Notes: generated from the letters alone by a model not told the origin. DNA of 64,000 nucleotides from Terebella lapidaria (GCA_949152475.1 OX424566.1:11493177-11557176); one strand, 5' to 3'; positions 37,926 to 51,326 are shown, numbered from the stretch's first letter. Program-made: numbers and translations.

Positions 37926-38229
37926 AGGTGAAAAGATTGATCAATCTGTATTTTCAGTTATTTTATCAAACATGTCGAAACGGAAATTCATATCAAGAGA
38001 TTTCAGTGGTGATTTTGAATTCGACCTTCAATAACCTCGGAAAATCAGTGCAGCAATTTTGGTGGGGAAAAGAAAACAGTTGTGACTTGAGATTTAACAT
38101 TTCTCTGGTAATCTTTTTTAGCCCATGCTCTAGTTTTTCACACTTGACAGTGATATATTTGGGGCAACAGAGATGATAGGGCTACGGGGGATACACCCAA
38201 GCGGTCGTAGGCGACCGGAAGCGTCTAGT
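37926..38229. other. Non-genic DNA after the arrays
   Basis: No gene. The end includes a GC-richer stretch with an aagcggtcgtaggcgaccgg hairpin-like word at about 38190. Confidence 0.45.
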
Positions 38230-40623
38230 TCTCTATGGTGTCACAGTTTCAATATGTAAGGACAGTTAGCACGCTAACCTGTTCAGCAGTGTGGATGCAG
38301 ACTTGTGTTCGGTGTTCTGAGAAGTTTTCTGTCGTAACTATCCATTCTGCCCTGGTAGTTTGAGAAACGGCAATATTTCCAACTGGTATATCACCGTTCT
38401 TGTGGTGAATTGAATACCATGAAGATCAAATTGCAATCGCGTTCAGCTGAAGAAGGCTGGTGAAGGAAAAGTCTGTTAAAAGGCAAAATCAAATGTTTCT
38501 TGAAGATCATGTGACACTTTATGTCCACCTCATCTAGATCATGTTTTTTTTTATCAACGACAACCAGGTGACAATCTGTGACTCGACACATGTTTTTGGT
38601 CATTTTGTGCAATAATCCAAATATTCACAATATTGTTCAATGATCCCAATTCCCATTTCTATTCTAGCTATTGCGGTAGAATCGTGCCTATTTATCAGCA
38701 CTTGTATGATGCTGGTAATAATAAAGCTACCTGGCATATTCAAATGGGAATTGGTACATTTGACGTGAGAAGGAGGATGTTTTATTTCCTCAAAAAGTGG
38801 CTAACGAAGGAGTAACGAGCATTCGTAATCAAAGTGACTACCACCCTCTTGTTGTCTAAGCACTTCGACAGACGGAAAAGATGTGAACAGAACAAATTTG
38901 TGTATATTGTCAGGAAGAGTTTGTTTGGGAGTCATCGAGTACAGACACTCTGTTCCTCGTTTTCGTATGTTATTGTGATTACCACAAATCACAATGCGGT
39001 GGTGAAACGCTCGGGTTGATAATTTTACGCATTTCTTCATTATGATGTTAACATATTTGTTTGCCAAGGTTTGTAATAATGACATGGGATTGCACACGAT
39101 ATATACTTGTTCAAGTCCGCTGCTTGTGTGATCTAAACATAACAGAATAGCATGGTATATGTGTAAACAGCCTTTAGAAATGCTTCTAGCTGAAGACGTG
39201 ATGAGACTCACTCATGATGCAGTACATGTATGATACTGGTGGGAGTAGTGCAAAGAGGATCAATTTGTGCTTTCTGCAAACAAAATTTGTCACACAATAG
39301 TCACGCATAATATCGAACAGCAACAAGTTAAAACGGAAGGCATATATTTTTCATGCAAGATAGAGAATACTACATATTTTACATGCAAATATTCATGCAT
39401 TCGCGGCCTTTTTGTATAATTCATCTAGGCGTGAAGTATGAACTCACTATTGTCTATATGTGTTCCCAACACTGATTAATCCATTATTACACGTTAGTGG
39501 GCTATGTTTGCAATGCCTGTGGCTTCCCAGGTCACGTTTCTAAGTATGCTGACTTCACGGTAACTGTTTCCTTGAGTATTTTTGTTGTTTCGATCTGGAC
39601 ATTGTGTTCCTAATGAAATCGTGTAATATTACTCTAATATGTTATGTGATTACGTAGAAAATTGCATACTAGGCTCATTCAGTGTGTGCTTCGTATAGAG
39701 GAAGCCATTGCGAAACTGTCCCTATTTCTAGAGAACTGGACCAGCACACGCAGTGTCATTTGATTTTCATGGTTTGAAATTTACTAGAGAGTGTTTACTA
39801 ATCAAATTATTAATTGATTAAACAATGTCAGTGGTGGCTAATAGCCATTTATTACAAACAATGACTAGCAAACACTATTTCCTTCATTTCCATGTCCACA
39901 TATAATATACATGTTGATATACATTAAAAATAATGTAAGAAAAACTGTACAACACAGCACAACAACATATTTTGTTGAAGAAATATGACATATATTCCAA
40001 AGATAAAATACGTGCTCTTGGATATTATATGCGGATATAAATATTTCATTCACAAAATTGGTGTGAATTTGGATCTACTTGCTATTGCAGTTATCAGCCA
40101 TAATCCATATGTCTGTTACTGGTTGAGCAAAGAATCTAAATCATAATGTGGAGTTTGTGATCACAGAAAATGTTTCTCACAAAAATATAGGTATATGTAG
40201 ACCTTCTACGTCTACAATGGAATAAAGTAGAAGGCGTATATATAAATATGAATTCGTGGGAAACACTTTCTGGAAGCTCAAAGTCCACATTTTGATTTAC
40301 CTTTTTTGTGGTGGTCGGCGAATCGGTTTACGAGGACGATTACATAAGACACGGGATGATTCAAAGTGTCATATTATTTTGTGTGGTTGACAAATTGCCC
40401 AGACTAATTTCCAGCCCAGGTTGTCTTTCAAAACTACATTTTTTCAACCAACGTTTTGTTATTCCTGTTTTATTCCCACAATTCCTGGTAAAAACTATAA
40501 AAATCATCTTTTGCCATTACTGTATATTTTTTTTCTACGAAACACTTAAACTAACTTTAAACGATATGTAGTGAAAAACATTGAATCATTGTTTATTGTG
40601 GGTAGAAATAATAGCATCCAGTC

Positions 40624-40629
40624 AAAAAA

Positions 40630-40672
<43 letters not shown>
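40624..40672. repeat. Poly(A) followed by (TA)n microsatellite
   Basis: A run of 24 A is followed by about 12 TA units. No LINE or SINE body was recognised upstream, so it is best called a simple repeat. Confidence 0.95.
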
Positions 40673-40677
<5 letters not shown>

Positions 40678-41648
40678 CTATGTTCAACTACCACAGTTCA
40701 ACTACCACAAAAGAATTTGTGAACGTACAGACTCCTGTTCAACATACATGACAAAGTGGCAAATGATGCAACCGTGCACATTCTTGAGAACGGATTTTTC
40801 CATACGTTACTGACCAAACGAAGGAAATAAATTAGTTATATATAGGCACTTCTTTTGCTAAAACAGATGATTCATTCTTATTTATTTCTTTGTGAGATTC
40901 TGGCGGAGATCGTTTGAGTTTGTTGACATAACCGCCATTCTCAGTGCGGTCACCTGACACCTGTAAAGGGAAAAACAGTGAGACTGTAAAAAATCACTCA
41001 TAATTAGACTAAACATCAAATTATTCAGTTAAGATCAGCTGACCCTCTATATCCACATGTTCAGAATAGTTTTCCTTCGTAGGAATCTGCGACTCACCCC
41101 ATGTTATCTGCCACAATGTGCAAGAATTCAGTAGTTTTACGATAGTAAATAGTGAACCACGCTCGCCCTTGTCCTATCATGCATATTTATAACTACTTGA
41201 ACAGGCTATGAAGACACACATTTCACACACCTGCTGTATTCCAGTGGAGATTTGTGGCGTTTGATGTGACGTGTAGAAGGACGTTCCAGTTCCTCAAGAG
41301 TGTGTGAACAAGGGAGTAACGAGCATTCTACATCAAAATGACTATAGCTGCATTATTGTCTAAGAGTTACCAGAGGATGAAAAATGAAATGAAAACATAT
41401 TGTGATACCAGCATTTTGTAGACACCAAAATTTATGTATAATAGTTTGGGAGGATCTTATTTGCTGTTTATAATTAGGGAGGTTTTCGAGAACTATGACT
41501 CTCTGTTGTAGGCAATTTGATTGCGAACAGAAACCATGCCATCACACATTCACATCAGGGCCTTGTGTGATATACACCTAAATTGTAGTATACAATATCA
41601 GTAAATAGCCTTCAGAAATTCTCAGCGCTGAAGAAGTGATGAGACTAC

Positions 41649-41812
41649 CGTAACACTTCTAATGGACGCCGGGTTTCTAATAGACGCCAGGTTCTAATAG
41701 ACGCCGGGGGTTCAGGTATACTGAAATTAAAAGACGCCGGGTTGTAATAGACGCCGGGTCTAGTGTGTAACTGGAATCAATAGACGCCCGGGCGTCTATT
41801 AGAAGTTTTACG
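41649..41812. mobile_element. 164 bp MITE with gacgccggg motif
   Basis: Left end CGTAACACTTCTAATGGACG and right end (complement) CGTAAAACTTCTAATAGACG are inverted. The interior repeats taatagacgccggg several times. CTAC flanks both sides (41645-41648 and 41813-41816), a likely 4-base TSD. No coding capacity. Confidence 0.85.
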
Positions 41813-42422
41813 CTACTACAATGTAAAATGGCACTGCTGAAACAATGCTCAATTATACTCATTTTGTGACTTATACCAACATTATTTGTATTCACATAGC
41901 CAGTAGCATTGTGATTTTTATTCACTATAGATGGATGCCATTGTCTATTATACGTATAGCGAACTTTGCTGCATAGCAATATCCTTGTCGAATTACAGAT
42001 TCCATATCGTATTAACAAATTATTTTTTTATATACATGTAATATAATATAACGCGTGACAATCAATGTTATGAGACGAACTGAATCATTTCCGTTGTAGT
42101 TTGATATTCCAGCACATTTCTATAGAAATATAGGCTTAGTTTAAACCGGAGTATATGAAGGTGTTGGCCCAGATCTAATTCCTCCATTTCCTGATTATGA
42201 TCGCTAACTGATACATTGTACCGGTTTTACACTGGTTCATTCATAGTTTTCTATGTGATACCGTCACGAGAGTTGGTGAACTTCCAACGTGGATGGATCA
42301 ACGTAACACGCGCCCCACTTTCATCACGTTCAGCGTAACGTGGCACGCGCGTAATAATTACGTGACAACCATAAATATTATGTTGAGACCAGGCCAGGGA
42401 TTCGCCACTGTTTCAACTGTTC

Positions 42423-42572
42423 TGTAATATATTTCCTGTTTAACTCTTTGTTTTATGTTTCAAATCGATGACGAAATACTCTGGAATACCAGAGCGGCCT
42501 GTAATATTTTTCCTGTATAATTCTTTCTTTTATGTTTCAAATCGATGAAATACTTTAGAATACCAGAGCAGT
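42423..42572. repeat. Tandem duplication carrying the exon-like segment
   Basis: Two units of about 75 bases share ctgtaatat, ttttatgtttcaaatcgatg and gaataccagagc. Each holds the core seen at 28005 and 60518, but the cag before the core has become caa. Confidence 0.8.
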
Positions 42573-43659
42573 AAAGTCAAAGTGAGAATCAAATATCAGT
42601 GTTGTCCTGGAAGTTGATAGTAACATTTTGGTCACATACATGTGTTTAATCTAGACTCTGATGCATCTCATGTTTTCGAGCAAAACAAGCTGAAGATCCA
42701 CAAGAATTCAACTGTTTTCCATCTAAAATCACCATGGATGTGATGTTCTGGTGGTGAATCATAACCGCGCAAACGCGATATATCTACAATATATTAAGGC
42801 TCTGTTTTTTATTAATAGATGTATTTATCCTGTAGGTATGAAGTATCATAATATGTTCACCAATAGAAAACCACCTACGTATTAAAAAAGATCAACAGGT
42901 AATCAAATCAAACCCTTCCTTCAAGGCACACACCTTTAGCACTTCCCATCCCATGAGGGCCATCTAATCTATGATGCACATAAATATTTCCGTAATGGTG
43001 CACTTTGGAAATCTCCCGGACATACTGAATCACTGGACGACTTTCGTGATGATACCCGACTGTCTGATTTATTACGATCCCACAAGGGCCACAAAGAAGG
43101 AATGATGGACTGGGTGACTTGACTGAATGTGTTCTTGATTTGAGGAAGCGTCGAAAGATGATATTGAAGTTAGTATTGCACCCTAGATGTATGAGAACAT
43201 TTATATCAAATGTCAGGTCTACTGGGATAATCTCTGGAATAAACTGGAAGTATTTTGGACAATCTGGTCACTGTCATTAGGGGACTTTTTAAATATAATA
43301 TGAAGATCTGCCATTTATATTTGAACATATTGAACATATGTATATATGTTGCGACACCGTACATATTCGTCTGGGGGTTCGTCTGAATTAAGAAAGAATC
43401 TACTATCTGTGAGGTGCTCTCTGGTGTATGTCTGGGAGAGTAACTGCTGATTTCTAGACACTTTCACAGCTGGTATCTTTTTTGTATTTTCGAAAGAAAG
43501 TCACCTTGAAAATTAATAGTATTTATGCATGAAAAAACTGCATGGCACATAATACAAGTAATCACCCAGCATGCGATTAGTAAAAGATTGTAGAATAGAT
43601 AGCCCTGCATTGCTACAAAATAGCCCTGCATTGGACATTCAAGCTTGTACTACACAGGG

Positions 43660-43800
43660 ACGGATACAGAATTACCGAAAGGACGGGACATCTGGGTTGG
43701 GTAGACTGATGAATGCAACAGGCGTGGGGTCTGGGGTCCGCGTAGGGCCCCAGAAACCAAAGACCTCTAGATGTTCTGTGGTGAAATATGAGGCTCTCAG
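43660..43800 (+). repeat. Short interspersed repeat with gtggggtctggggyccg motif
   Basis: Shares ggcgtggggtctgggg, agggccccagaa and a ctctgt word with the inverse of 50810-50960. Both read GVGSG(V/A)R.GPQK in one frame, but the frames lack any larger context. Confidence 0.55.
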
Positions 43801-46330
43801 AACTCGAAAATAAATTGCTATCAAGCGGATACTTTTTTAAAATTAAAACCATACTTTCAAGTCAACAATATTTCATATTCATTAAAGTGAAAAATATCTA
43901 TCAAAATAACATTCACTGCTAGATACTTATACTCTGACTTTTCTGACTCGTTTACACCGCATTTTGCTGTTATTTTGTGATGCTAAATTATATGGCATTT
44001 TTCACCTGGGAGGTAAATGACTTTTTTTTAAAAACCAAACTTCAAACTTATATCGCGAAAATTGAAACAGTTGGCAATCTACCTCAATGTTAAATTTCAA
44101 CCTAGAAAAGGGGATCTCGAGAATCTGATCATATTATGGGATTTGGTCCTGTACTTACATCAGGATTCCAAGTATTATTGCAATTTCAGACCAGAAGACA
44201 TGCACATTGGGGTGTATTCTACACATATATGTTGATTTCGAAAGATCGCACTGCTACAAAAAGAGCAAATGTACATAATCGTGTGTGGACCCAGAAACTA
44301 ACTGACTGGGCTGAAATTAACATTGGGATAGTTTCGCAACTTCTTCAGTTTTCGCGATAGAAGTGTGAAATTCGGTCGAAAATAGCCATATGACTCCCAG
44401 GTGAAGTACGCTAAGTTATGGAACGATACCATTCGGCATCTTGCCATATACATTACACTCGTATACAACGACCCCACGATGCTCGGTATCGAATTTTGAG
44501 GCTCTCAAAACTGGATATGTGAAGAAATGTGAAGCAATTCCACGAGGGTGCTAAATAGGATCCGGCAAAATACAGCTTGTATGAGGTAAAAGAGGGGCGA
44601 AATCAATATAAGCATAGGGATATATGTCTTACAAATAGAAGATTTTTTCACATGCACATGTACATAGGAAATAGATTTTACATAGCCTATATAATATAGT
44701 CCGTATGCAAATGTGCATGTGACGAAAGAATACGTTTCAGCCGAAACCAGGAAGAAAATTTCACAATACACACACACACATACAAAATTCGACCCAGACG
44801 CTATCATCAGGGTATTTCCTGAAATTAAAGGGGTGCGCACCTCTCCCCTCCCCCTCAGAACCCACATCGCAACACTTAGGTTATTCCCAGAAGAAATAAG
44901 TAATGATTTTTAATATTGACAATATCAAATATGACTACGCCACTGATTGAGAGTTAACTAATGAAATGAGTTTTAATCAACTTGATCAGGTTCCAGTCAA
45001 AGATCAATTGAATTGATGACATGGACTAAATTTTGCAGCTGAGTGTTACATGGACGGTCGTGGCGTGGTAATACAGAACACTATACGCTGGCGATATGTG
45101 ATCGAGGCGATGAGATGGTTGGAATTCAATGTAAACTTTTGCTTTTCCTAATTAATCAAACTGATGGACCCTTAGATGATTACAATGTAGATCTAGATAT
45201 TTGATAACCAAAGTATATTTAATCAACCAACAAAAGTATGCATTTAATTTTTAACTGTCCGTGTTCCAGTGACATCTTGGATCAGCCATATGAGTTGCAA
45301 TATGAGTAACAACTCGGATTAACATATCCATTGTATAATTGATATTAGCGACTACAAGGCAAGATCGTGATCCAAGAGCGACGTGATAAATAGGCCTGTG
45401 TCTGAGAGGGAACTAATTGACACGTGTTGTGTCACGTGTCGTCATGGCGAAGACATGTAATCACCTTTATTAATGTATCAAGCACTAGGAGTAATTCACT
45501 TGGCTCAGAGCAAAGCTTTTAATAGAATTGCAAACAGATATGTAAACGATCCACAAAAATCATTTTCTAGAATGCAAAAAAAAAAAATTCTAACAGATGA
45601 CGAGAGATGAACATCACTGATTTCTAATTTCCATATTCATTAGCTATTATGCTGTATCTTCAAATCCGATCAATCAGATTTGACAGGTGAATCCGTCATG
45701 TCAAATGTTAATTTGGAGAGAGGTTGAAAACCCATATCTGGCCAGACTAATTCCGCCAGTCACATAACACTTCCTCTTTTATAGATGGCGGATAATACAG
45801 GTATACTATATCACAATATGTACCAGCAAAAGGTATAGTGATATAAATCATTATATTGCTGCAAAAATGGGTAATCAGGACATCATGATAACCTCATAGA
45901 TTGATAATTTGTTGGACTATTCTGATTCTATTAGTGTCTAGATGATTGTGGTACGATTTTGTTACAAAACCCAATTTATATGAGCGACGGATATAGCATC
46001 TTTTCAGATATCCATCCTATTCAGTGAATACGTCCATTTGGTTTATTGTGATAGATGACAAGTGATGGATCCATGGCCGTCATGAAACCTGAGATGCATT
46101 ATTCTTCTTAAGGTTTGTTGTCAACTAAGACAAAAATGTGGTTTCTCCTAATCCAAATCTAGGACATCTAGGCAGATATATTGTCTTGATTGGGGGCACT
46201 GGGTTCATTCGTCGTGTCTGAATGACATTACCAATATAGCATGGATTATTATTATGGTGATTGGCTCGACAATGTTTCGTTCAATAACTGCAGCATTAAA
46301 ACATCGAAGGTATGGGCCAACTGGTTTTTT

Positions 46331-46850
46331 TTTTGTTATTTTCTGATAGTCCTATAGATCACTTTGAGTAAAACAATTCTGAATATCTTGCGAGGGTAAC
46401 CTGGTAACATCACAATTTTAAAATAAGTTTTTGGACTGTATGACAACACCAACTGATCAAGGGGCGAATTTCAATGAACTGGTTTTCATATTGTGGCTGT
46501 CTTGTCGGTTTTATATGCTACACGTGTGTCATTTAATGTATCATAATTTTCGTCATAGTTGTGTGCTGCAGATACACTTATACTGTGTTTTGGAAAAGTT
46601 TTCTATGCCAATACGATAATGTGACGCGCTCTTTATCCATTTCTGAAATTGTAAATACTAGGCTATTTCTTCGCTTTTTATGGTGTGGTAGTTATATGAT
46701 ATATTATTTAACATATATAGGTAACTATCGCTTGCGGAATAACTTATTGGTGATTGTTGTGTGTGGTAATTAGTCATATAATATTTCATTGAAAGCCAAC
46801 ATTTTTTCACTATATTATCACAATAGGACCTGGATTTCCTATAGCAGGGA
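46331..46850. repeat. Duplicated unit Q, copy 2
   Basis: Resembles 35240-35580 and 60010-60150. No gene recognised. Confidence 0.55.
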
Positions 46851-47373
46851 AGAGACGTGTAATATGGACCACTTAAGACTTTTAGTCACTTTCCAGCAAG
46901 TCTTCTCGATAATCCGATATATCTTACACATGTGTGAATTGTATAAATAATACTTTGTATGTGGCGCTGTATAAAAATGATGTCACACAGGAACAGACAC
47001 CGTAACGAAAGATGTAAAATAAGCATACAAGTGGTCCATATTACACGCTCTGTGTGTAATATGGACCACCCTGTAATATAAAATGGGCCATGGCCATTTG
47101 TTAAAGAAGGAATCCCAACTTAGTCCTCGATATAGATAAAGGGATAAATATGAGATAATACTTACAATTGAAAAAATAACATAAATTTTAGCGATTTTCA
47201 TTCAAATTTCATTCCATATACCCTGCTTTCTGTGATGTTGCTCTCCTCAATGACAAAAGGTTACAAATGATGAGCGTCATAATTACGTCAATCACCATGG
47301 AGATCCTGCTGTCATCCTGCTGCTACAACTCGGGGTGTACCATATAACACACTGGTCCATATTACACGTCTCT
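46851..47373. mobile_element. 523 bp MITE with gtaatatggacca termini
   Basis: Perfect 21-base inverted ends start AGAGACGTGTAA on the left and are mirrored at 47353-47373. An additional back-to-back pair (gtggtccatattacac / gtgtaatatggaccac) lies at 47031-47072, so the element can fold in more than one way. TSD is not clear. It lies between unit Q copy 2 and the TRIM. Confidence 0.8.
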
Positions 47374-47931
47374 CTCTTACATGTGGTAAAGCTCAACCAG
47401 ATTTTGATATTCAGCCTTCTTTCTCTTCCCGATTTAGCATATACTATGCACAAAAGTGGCCCAAACATCATTCATTCTTATTCAACTTTCATTGAGTAGA
47501 TATGATATTGAAACGGGGTAATCGATAACTTACGGTCTTGAGTTACCTACTATCCCTAAACCAACCCACGGGTTCTCAAATGCTGTCAAGTGGCAACTCA
47601 CATAAATTGCAGGCCGTAGATAATGAAATTCAGACCGTCTGGTCAGGGTGACTATTCTGATTCCGTGGGGGGAATAGTTCATTTCCACCTCTGATGATCG
47701 TATGACATTCAAATTTGTGTATATCTGATGTCAGTGGCAATGATAGTCTGTGGTTCGAATATGGAAACCTGGATTCAACGATATTGTGTAGGTTGACCCT
47801 GTTCTTGGAACAGTTACTATTACCATCGCAATGATATGAGAGAAAGAACGGATGTAAACGAGTAAAGAAAACTCACAATATGGCATGAACGTATTGACTT
47901 CATCTTCACATATGAAGGGTAGTGATATGTG
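47374..47931. other. Non-genic DNA
   Basis: No gene, repeat or RNA recognised. Confidence 0.45.
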
Positions 47932-48071
47932 TGTAGGGTTCGGCGACCCCACGATAAAGAAGTATACCCCATTACTGGAGTGTCGCCGAATGTCTTATAA
48001 ACCTGTCCGCACGTTCACGCTATAACCGTGGTGTCACTACTAGGTAGCCACCACGTCATAACGCTACAGTG

Positions 48072-48083
48072 CTTTCCCCTTTC
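48072..48083 (-). promoter_or_regulatory. Polypurine tract of the TRIM
   Basis: On the minus strand GAAAGGGGAAAG lies three bases before the 3' LTR, the expected place for plus-strand DNA priming. Confidence 0.75.
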
Positions 48084-48258
48084 GGAGAGACCTCGTCCCC
48101 GAGGTCAGCTATATCCCACTGCCCAGTCACATCACAGCACTGAAGATCAAGGGCGCCGCAGCTACCCGATTATGTACACATACTTGGCTGCGATGTGAAT
48201 CTCAGTGAGGGGCTGACCCCAGGAACGACGCCGAGAGAACCCAGTGGTTCAAAAGGTA

Positions 48259-48266
48259 CGGCACCA
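48259..48266 (-). promoter_or_regulatory. tRNA primer-binding site of the TRIM
   Basis: TGGTGCCG, one base after the minus-strand 5' LTR; complementary to the 3' end of a tRNA ending CGGCACCA. The match continues into GTACC but which tRNA is used cannot be said. Confidence 0.75.
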
Positions 48267-48329
48267 ATGTAGGGTTCGGCGACCCCACGATAAAGAGGTA
48301 CACCCCGTTACTGGAGTGTCGCCGAATGT

Positions 48330-48337
48330 CTTATAAA
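48330..48337 (-). promoter_or_regulatory. TATA-like box in the 5' LTR of the TRIM
   Basis: The minus strand reads TTTATAAG in the middle of the LTR, a plausible RNA polymerase II core promoter for the element. The other LTR has the same word. Confidence 0.5.
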
Positions 48338-48404
48338 CCTGTCCGCACGTTCACGCTATAACCGTGGTGTCACTACTAGGTAGCCACCACGTCATAACGC
48401 TACA

Positions 48405-51326
48405 TGTGTCTTCCATCTTCTTCAACGGGATTTACGCAGATAAATACTTGAATATTAAACAACAGGATGGATTTGTAGCTTAGTACTTGAAATGAGTAAC
48501 CGAGTTGATCCTGCCAAAATTATCCGGATAAATATAATATTTATAGTGATTATTTTTCAACTATTGAGATGTAAAGTCGGAGATTCTGTTCAACTCCATT
48601 CAGTTGCTGGTCTTTATGCAATATATTCTTGTCGCAGCAGTTAAGAGACTATATGGGAACTTCGCTGAACGAAGTTCCCAGACCTGCCACTAGCTATGGA
48701 GTGCGCTAGAGTTGTGAGACAAACATGCTGGCGACCTAGGAATGTTAATGCTTAGAAAATGGAAGTAGACGGTGGAAATCATCACTGTTGCCAAATCATC
48801 TGCTGGATATGTTAGAATTGTCAACTGAATAGAATTGAACAGAATCCCCGACCTCACGTCTGAATACTTGGAAAATTTAGATGCGTCTTTATGCCTTTTA
48901 AATATACATCTTCTGTGTATCAGTGAGTGAAATTAGTTATTTGTTTCTTTCCTGTATCCTCCTTGCTGCAGATGTTGAATGAAATCTTAATAATATGAGT
49001 ATTGGAAACAGGTCTGTCAAAAAATATATGAAAACATAAAGATCGACTTTAAATGTATTCATTCCAGAACATTAACATGGGATGTTCTCCAGTTGGGATG
49101 CCTCATAACTAGCACCAAACTACATTATATTCAGCCCACACCTGTCTTTTGTTGGTGGCATGATTTGTAGGTGTCAAGTATGAATATATGGACACCGATT
49201 ACAAAAACACACACGATTCACATATACCGTATAATTTACGTCATGGTGTACTTGTAAGGCGTACGAACACAATGGATCGTTCGATGACTTTGGGTGAGAA
49301 TGCCCGACTGTCTGGTTCATGCCAACCCACATGTTGGAGTGGCTTGGGAATGGATTGGCTGACTTGGATAGAGCGCAATTTTTAGATGCATTGGAAGAGG
49401 GTTTTGGAGTTAGTAGTCTTGAGAAGATATGGAATAACATGCAATAGCAAAGGGTAGGTCAGTTGGGGGTAATTCTGATATTTTGGGAAAATGTGAGATA
49501 CGTAGATGATAAAATTTGATAAAATTCGACATGATATATGGATCCTCTAGTGAAACAATGCTGCATAATTTTTCTGAAAACGGTTATATCACATTGATTA
49601 GAAATAGTGACGGTTCTTATACATCTATGACTATGACTTGGAGACTTCTTGTACCTTAACATTACTTAGGTGGTTGGGTGCATCGTAGTATGTATCAACC
49701 TATTATCACGAACACAAGGAGATTATGATGATACAAGTAAGGAAACATGAATTACAATACTTTTGAGAAAACAACAAGCCCAACTAAATATTTTACACAA
49801 AGTATATAATTATAGACGCTGGTATTGGCTCATCCTGTAAACTAGGCTGTCACTCGCGCCGGATTCAATGTAACTTCTTCGGCACTCTGCCAGTTAACCA
49901 CACTAAGGGACACCTGTCTGGTGGACGTTTATATATATTTGACATTCAACAATATATTGGTTCACCCAAATTCATGGAGAAGGTAGTGAGCAAGGTATTG
50001 TGTGAGTCGTCAACCTCGAATGCTCCTGTGGTGTCTATGTCTTCAAGATGTGTAATACGAGTTTATTATATTAATTATGGCAATAATTGCAATCATATAA
50101 GTCAATTCTCTCAAAAAGGTCAGACCGTAATAGATGATCAACGTGATATGTCTTGAGGAGACTAACTGACCTGGTACTCCATCAACTAAACCATATGCAA
50201 GACAGTCATGTGGAACATTCCAAAAGTAGAGAACAGGCGCGCCCACAGATAGAAGCACTGGAAGCACGTGCTTCCAGTAAATTTTTGAGAAAAAAATTAT
50301 GGTAAATATATTTATCATAGAAAGCTCTCCTGATTGGAATAATGAAATGGTGAAAATTGCTGAGCTTTCTGGAAATAACCGTGGTGCTTCATCGAATAAT
50401 GAAATAAGTGGATAATAGCTCGAGAAATTGTTTATTGTGACTGCACACCGGCAAAGCTCTAGTTTATGAACCCTGAAGATGAAAACTCAATAAACACTTT
50501 ATCAAATCATTTAAAATCAGTTGAATTGATCAGTGAACCGATAAAGCATGTAAAGTAAAGGGTCTGATATAATTTCCTGTTTAGGTTCTCCTCAGATATG
50601 GAAATTATTTCCCAGGTTCTGGTGTATTTCATTTTGCTAAATTTTATCATGGTAAACATTGTGGTAAACAGGGCTTTACAACAATCTGTCTACAATGATA
50701 ATCTACAACGGTGATATCTTTACAAATCTCTATAACAAATATCTATGTTGTGGACAAAACCTATGGTTCAGAAGACATAATCAGTGTCCCAATATACATG
50801 TATGAACAGAGCCCATCACCATCATGATAACAGAGCACCTAGTAACCGCCAGCTTCTGGGGCCCTCGACGGGCCCCAGACCCCACGCCAACATAGCCTGC
50901 CCCAATCACAGTGGTCCTTTGTTCTTCCAGTTTTTCAAATCCTGGGGGCGCGCCTGGTAGAGAACTAGGAAGTGATATTTTGTTCATGATTCTGCCTAAA
51001 ACATAACAATATAAAGACATTTATTCACACTTATTCATGTATCACATTTATTAATGTATCAAATAATAATAGTAATTCACTTGGCTCAAATGCTGTTATG
51101 GAATTACAAATAGATATTTATTTGAATTATGAGAACGTTTTGACGATAGACATATACTATCGTTGTCAATATTCCTATTTATTTGTAACCCGATAGGTAT
51201 AATCTGCCACATGTTACCTTGAAGAGTTCGATCTAGTTCCAGAACCCTAAAAGCCAGACTAATCATGTCAATGTATCAACCTATTAACATTAATTTAGCT
51301 AGATTTTGATGATACCGACAGCAAAC
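48405..51326. repeat. Duplicated unit P, copy 3, partial
   Basis: The blocks 49230-49420 and 49960-50200 align with 42988-43160/28440-28610 and with 29050-29260/45140-45440. The rest is AT-rich and not assigned. A 25-base inverted repeat (gggaacttcg / cgaagttccc) sits at 48655-48679. No gene recognised. Confidence 0.55.
50810..50960 (-). repeat. Short interspersed repeat, inverted copy of 43660-43800
   Basis: The minus strand carries ggcgtggggtctggggcccg and gggccccagaa as in the other copy. Confidence 0.55.

Larger units (their letters stand above)
38230..42369. repeat. Segmental duplication units, copies C and D
   Basis: The block 38230-39260 aligns with 22140-23130. The block 39480-40600 aligns with 20930-21740 (gtcggcgaatcggtttac, gattacataaga, ttgacaaattgc). 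The block 41160-42369 aligns with 22500-23490, ending with the hairpin word GTGGCACGCG. Reading frames are not conserved. A MITE (41649-41812) and a poly(A)/(TA) tract lie within. Confidence 0.65.
42370..46330. repeat. Long duplicated unit P, copy 2
   Basis: Holds the same ordered blocks as 27911-31214: exon-like segment (42462), block 42988-43160, block 45140-45440 and block 46048-46250. The stretch 43200-45000 has more unique DNA, including the short repeat at 43660-43800. No gene recognised. Confidence 0.65.
47932..48404 (-). mobile_element. TRIM: miniature LTR retrotransposon
   Basis: Two direct repeats of 137 bases (47932-48068 and 48268-48404) begin TGTAG and end CTACA on the plus strand and differ at three sites seen by eye. 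TGTG flanks both ends (47928-47931, 48405-48408). The 199-base interior has no ORF. On the minus strand the LTR at 48268-48404 is followed one base later by TGGTGCCG (complement of 48259-48266), which fits a primer-binding site pairing with a tRNA ending CGGCACCA. The other LTR is preceded by the purine tract GAAAGGGGAAAG (complement of 48072-48083). All parts of a nonautonomous LTR element are therefore present. Confidence 0.93.

Noticed and set aside
40624..40672. Poly(A) tract as the tail of another LINE or SINE
   Set aside because: No element body, polyadenylation signal or TSD was recognised upstream.
43571..43813. Frame with GVGSG...GPQK also present near 50781-51020
   Set aside because: The resemblance follows from a shared short interspersed repeat; neither frame has a longer conserved context.
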